Below the pieces are notes generated by a model, which made no database searches, had not been told where the DNA came from, and worked only from the letters and a program-made list of their open reading frames with translations. From contig JAPYMU010000157.1 of assembly GCA_028286165.1 (NCBI GenBank), positions 1 through 9,854 on the forward strand: a DNA stretch of 9,854 nucleotides, in the 5' to 3' direction. Of this stretch, positions 8,348 through 9,854 are shown one piece after another (within the stretch, counting starts at the first letter, position 1; each line of letters begins with the position of its first letter). Origin of the DNA: Spongiicolonus versatilis (GTDB taxonomy: Bacteria; Pseudomonadota; Gammaproteobacteria; Arenicellales; Spongiicolonaceae). Made by a program: the position numbers and the translations under genes.

Positions 8348-8476
8348 ATGTTTGAGGGTTACGAACTGGTTATCTACAGTCTGGGTGTGCTGGCTTTCAC
8401 CGTGGCGGCCGTCCTTATCAAAATTCACTTTGAAAGAAATCACCGTCGCCAAATTGGCGAACGGTTACGCCGATAA
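8348..8476 (+). CDS. possible small single-pass membrane protein (42 aa)
   Basis: An ATG-to-TAA frame of 43 codons in the gap after the 16S trailer. The translation has a short acidic N-terminus (MFEGYE), a hydrophobic segment of about 18 residues (LVIYSLGVLAFTVAAVLI, 7-24) and a strongly basic tail (KIHFERNHRRQIGERLRR). The arrangement fits a membrane anchor with its C-terminus in the cytoplasm under the positive-inside rule. I do not recognise a family; the shape recalls small respiratory or cytochrome-assembly subunits but no diagnostic motif is present. No Shine-Dalgarno precedes the ATG. The stop lies 29 nt before the transporter start at 8506 and 5 nt before its alternative start at 8482, so the two could be co-translated. 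It could be a chance frame. Confidence 0.4.
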   Translation: MFEGYELVIYSLGVLAFTVAAVLIKIHFERNHRRQIGERLRR

Positions 8477-8492
8477 GGCCGATGGACGCGCG

Positions 8493-8498
8493 GCGAGG
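8493..8498 (+). promoter_or_regulatory. ribosome binding site GCGAGG for the EamA transporter
   Basis: GCGAGG ends 7 nt before ATG 8506 and is the best Shine-Dalgarno match near this gene. It favours 8506 over the in-frame ATG at 8482, which has only AAGG three bases upstream. Confidence 0.45.
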
Positions 8499-8505
8499 CA
8501 ATGCC

Positions 8506-9384
8506 ATGGCATCTGAAACAGATCAATCCCGAAAGCAGAACCACCTGGCCGGCATCGTCTCCATCGTGGTGGCGGTGCAGGTTATTTCGTTCTCGGATGC
8601 GGCGGCGAAATATTTGTCCATGACGCTGCCCCTTCTGGTGGTGCTTTGGGGGCGTTTCTTTTTTCATGCGTTGTTCACCGGGGTTTATGTCGGGCTCAGG
8701 CATGGGCCGCAGGCGTTGAACCCAGTGCTGTCGCGGATTTTGCTGGCGCGTGGGGCGGCGTTGTTTGTGGCGGTCGGATTGCTTTATGCGACCATTCAAC
8801 GGATTCCGCTGGCCACCGGATTGACTTTGTGGTTTGTGGAACCTTTTGTTTTGACTTTGCTTTGTTATTTCTTTTTGAAGGAAAAAATCAGCATGGTGCA
8901 ATGGGCGGCGATTGCGGTTGGTTTTGCCGGCGTGGTGATTGCGATAAAACCGGTGATCGCGCCTTTTGATGTGGCGTATATCACCGGTTTAGGGTCGGGG
9001 GTTTTTTATGCAGTGTTTTTGTTTTTGACGCGGTATATTGAAAGGGAGACGCCGCCGATTGTGTCGGTTTTTCACACCGGGCTGGTGGGTGCGGTGGCGG
9101 CTTCGGTGATTGTGTTGTTCAGTTGGCAGGCGCCGGCGGCTTGGGAATGGGGCCTGCTGATGTTCGCCGGCGGCGTGGCGGCGATTGCGCATATTTTCAT
9201 CATCAAGTCGTTTGAGAAGACCGACGCTTCGGTGATTGCGCCGTATACTTACAGCGAAATTGTGATGGCGGCGATTCTGGGTTATCTGGTTTTCGGCGAC
9301 CGTCCGGACATCTGGCTGGTGACCGGTTGCGGGCTGATTGTCGCGTCTGGAATTATTGTCGGGCGGCATAAAACGAGTGAATGA
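8506..9384 (+). CDS. EamA/DMT-family transporter
   Basis: A 292-residue integral membrane protein of the drug/metabolite transporter superfamily. Two EamA repeats are visible, roughly residues 14-135 and 148-287, each with about five hydrophobic segments, giving ten in all. The characteristic repeat ends are GLTLWFVEPFVLTLLCYFFL (repeat 1) and TDASVIAPYTYSEIVMAAIL then GYLVFGDRPD (repeat 2). They match the family pattern in which an A.....P......G..FF/Fg.E segment closes each half. The substrate cannot be read from the sequence; export of a metabolite or amino acid is the family norm. The start is discussed at the ribosome binding site 8493-8498; a start at 8482 adds 8 residues. Codons are more T-rich than in tyrS or anmK. 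No terminator is visible after the stop. Confidence 0.88.
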   Translation: MASETDQSRKQNHLAGIVSIVVAVQVISFSDAAAKYLSMTLPLLVVLWGRFFFHALFTGVYVGLRHGPQALNPVLSRILLARGAALFVAVGLLYATIQRIPLATGLTLWFVEPFVLTLLCYFFLKEKISMVQWAAIAVGFAGVVIAIKPVIAPFDVAYITGLGSGVFYAVFLFLTRYIERETPPIVSVFHTGLVGAVAASVIVLFSWQAPAAWEWGLLMFAGGVAAIAHIFIIKSFEKTDASVIAPYTYSEIVMAAILGYLVFGDRPDIWLVTGCGLIVASGIIVGRHKTSE

Positions 9385-9490
9385 TTCGCGGTGCCGAGAG
9401 CGGGAATCCCCCGGCTGAAACATGCTATAACCCTCGCCCTGTGCCTGCATAATGCAGGCGGCTCCCCAACCTGTAACCGGAGAAGCGGCA
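9385..9490 (+). promoter_or_regulatory. upstream region of the aldo/keto reductase gene with palindromic operator candidate
   Basis: TATAAC (9426-9431) is a plausible -10 box, without a clear -35. A perfect 8-bp inverted repeat with a one-base centre, GCCTGCAT-A-ATGCAGGC, spans 9443-9459, about where a transcript from that -10 box would begin. The position suits a repressor operator; a short 5'-UTR hairpin is the alternative. The gene's Shine-Dalgarno GGAGA is at 9479-9483, 7 nt before the ATG. Confidence 0.4.
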
Positions 9491-9854
9491 ATGAAACACA
9501 ACTCGGCAAGCCTGGGAAAAAACGGTCCATCCATTCCGCGCGTCGGTTTTGGCGCGATGACGCTGGACGGCTTATACGGCGCGGTGGAAGAGGATACGGC
9601 GGTCGGCGTTTTGCGCCACGCCGTTGAATCGGGGCTGATGATTGACACGGCGGACGCTTACGGCGGCGGCGAAAACGAGCGACGCATCGGGCGGGCGGTG
9701 TCCGGCAACCGTGAAAGTGCATTCATCGCCACCAAGTTCGGCATTGTGTTTGACGAAAATGAAACCGGGGCGGAACTGCCGACCGGCTGGGGATTTTCGC
9801 TGAACATCAACGGCACGCCAGAGTATATGCGCCAGGCCCTGGATGCCAGCCTGC
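9491..9854 (+). CDS. aldo/keto reductase, N-terminal portion (cut by window edge)
   Basis: The first 121 residues of an aldo/keto reductase, an NAD(P)H-dependent oxidoreductase with a TIM-barrel fold; the rest lies beyond the right edge. Motifs are VGFGAMTLDGLYG (18-30), the active-site segment MIDTADAYGGGENERRIGRA (50-69, catalytic D52 and Y57) and IATKFG (79-84, catalytic K82). The catalytic His should lie just beyond the window. The insertion after ATKFGI (EN.TG.ELP.GW.....NINGTPEYMRQALDASL) resembles the AKR group that includes YakC-like and auxin-induced-protein-like reductases. The physiological substrate is unknown. The start is well supported by GGAGA 7 nt upstream. It may be regulated through the palindrome at 9443-9459. 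Confidence 0.88.
   Translation, partial: MKHNSASLGKNGPSIPRVGFGAMTLDGLYGAVEEDTAVGVLRHAVESGLMIDTADAYGGGENERRIGRAVSGNRESAFIATKFGIVFDENETGAELPTGWGFSLNINGTPEYMRQALDASL

Overview
The window looks like a GC-rich gammaproteobacterial chromosome segment, probably from an uncultured lineage. The evidence is the 16S rRNA sequence, the anmK / tyrS / 16S rRNA gene order known from Pseudomonas and relatives, and a DUF2797 protein typical of gammaproteobacteria.

Layout. (1) 1-588, minus: 5' part of a DUF2797 gene running off the left edge. (2) 663-1808, plus: a solitary PD-(D/E)xK restriction-type nuclease gene, visibly more A/T-rich than its neighbours. (3) 5501-1823, minus: anmK, then puuD (membrane urate hydroxylase with a cytochrome c tail), then guaD (guanine deaminase). 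These may be one transcript; puuD and guaD are 9 nt apart. Guanine deaminase yields xanthine and PuuD oxidises urate, so the pair covers two steps of purine breakdown; the xanthine dehydrogenase step lies elsewhere. (4) 5549-6748, plus: tyrS, divergent from anmK. (5) 6801-8302, plus: a classical rRNA control region (A-tract UP element, TTGACG/TATAAT promoter, GC discriminator, boxB hairpin, boxA, boxC and RNase III stem arm), then a 16S rRNA gene, then the complementary stem arm. (6) 8348-8476: a possible 42-residue single-pass membrane protein, followed by an EamA/DMT transporter gene. (7) From 9491: the start of an aldo/keto reductase gene behind a perfect palindrome.

The most unusual feature is the 16S gene. 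It is about 1217 nt instead of about 1540 because two internal blocks are absent, corresponding to roughly E. coli 404-588 and 1017-1167. The first includes the universally essential 530 loop. Both gene ends, the anti-Shine-Dalgarno sequence, the leader signals and a 29-nt flanking processing stem (28 of 29 positions pair) are intact. No tRNA, 23S or 5S gene follows. As written this 16S cannot be functional, so it is either a decayed copy or an assembly collapse at conserved rRNA segments. No complete new multi-gene system is evident.
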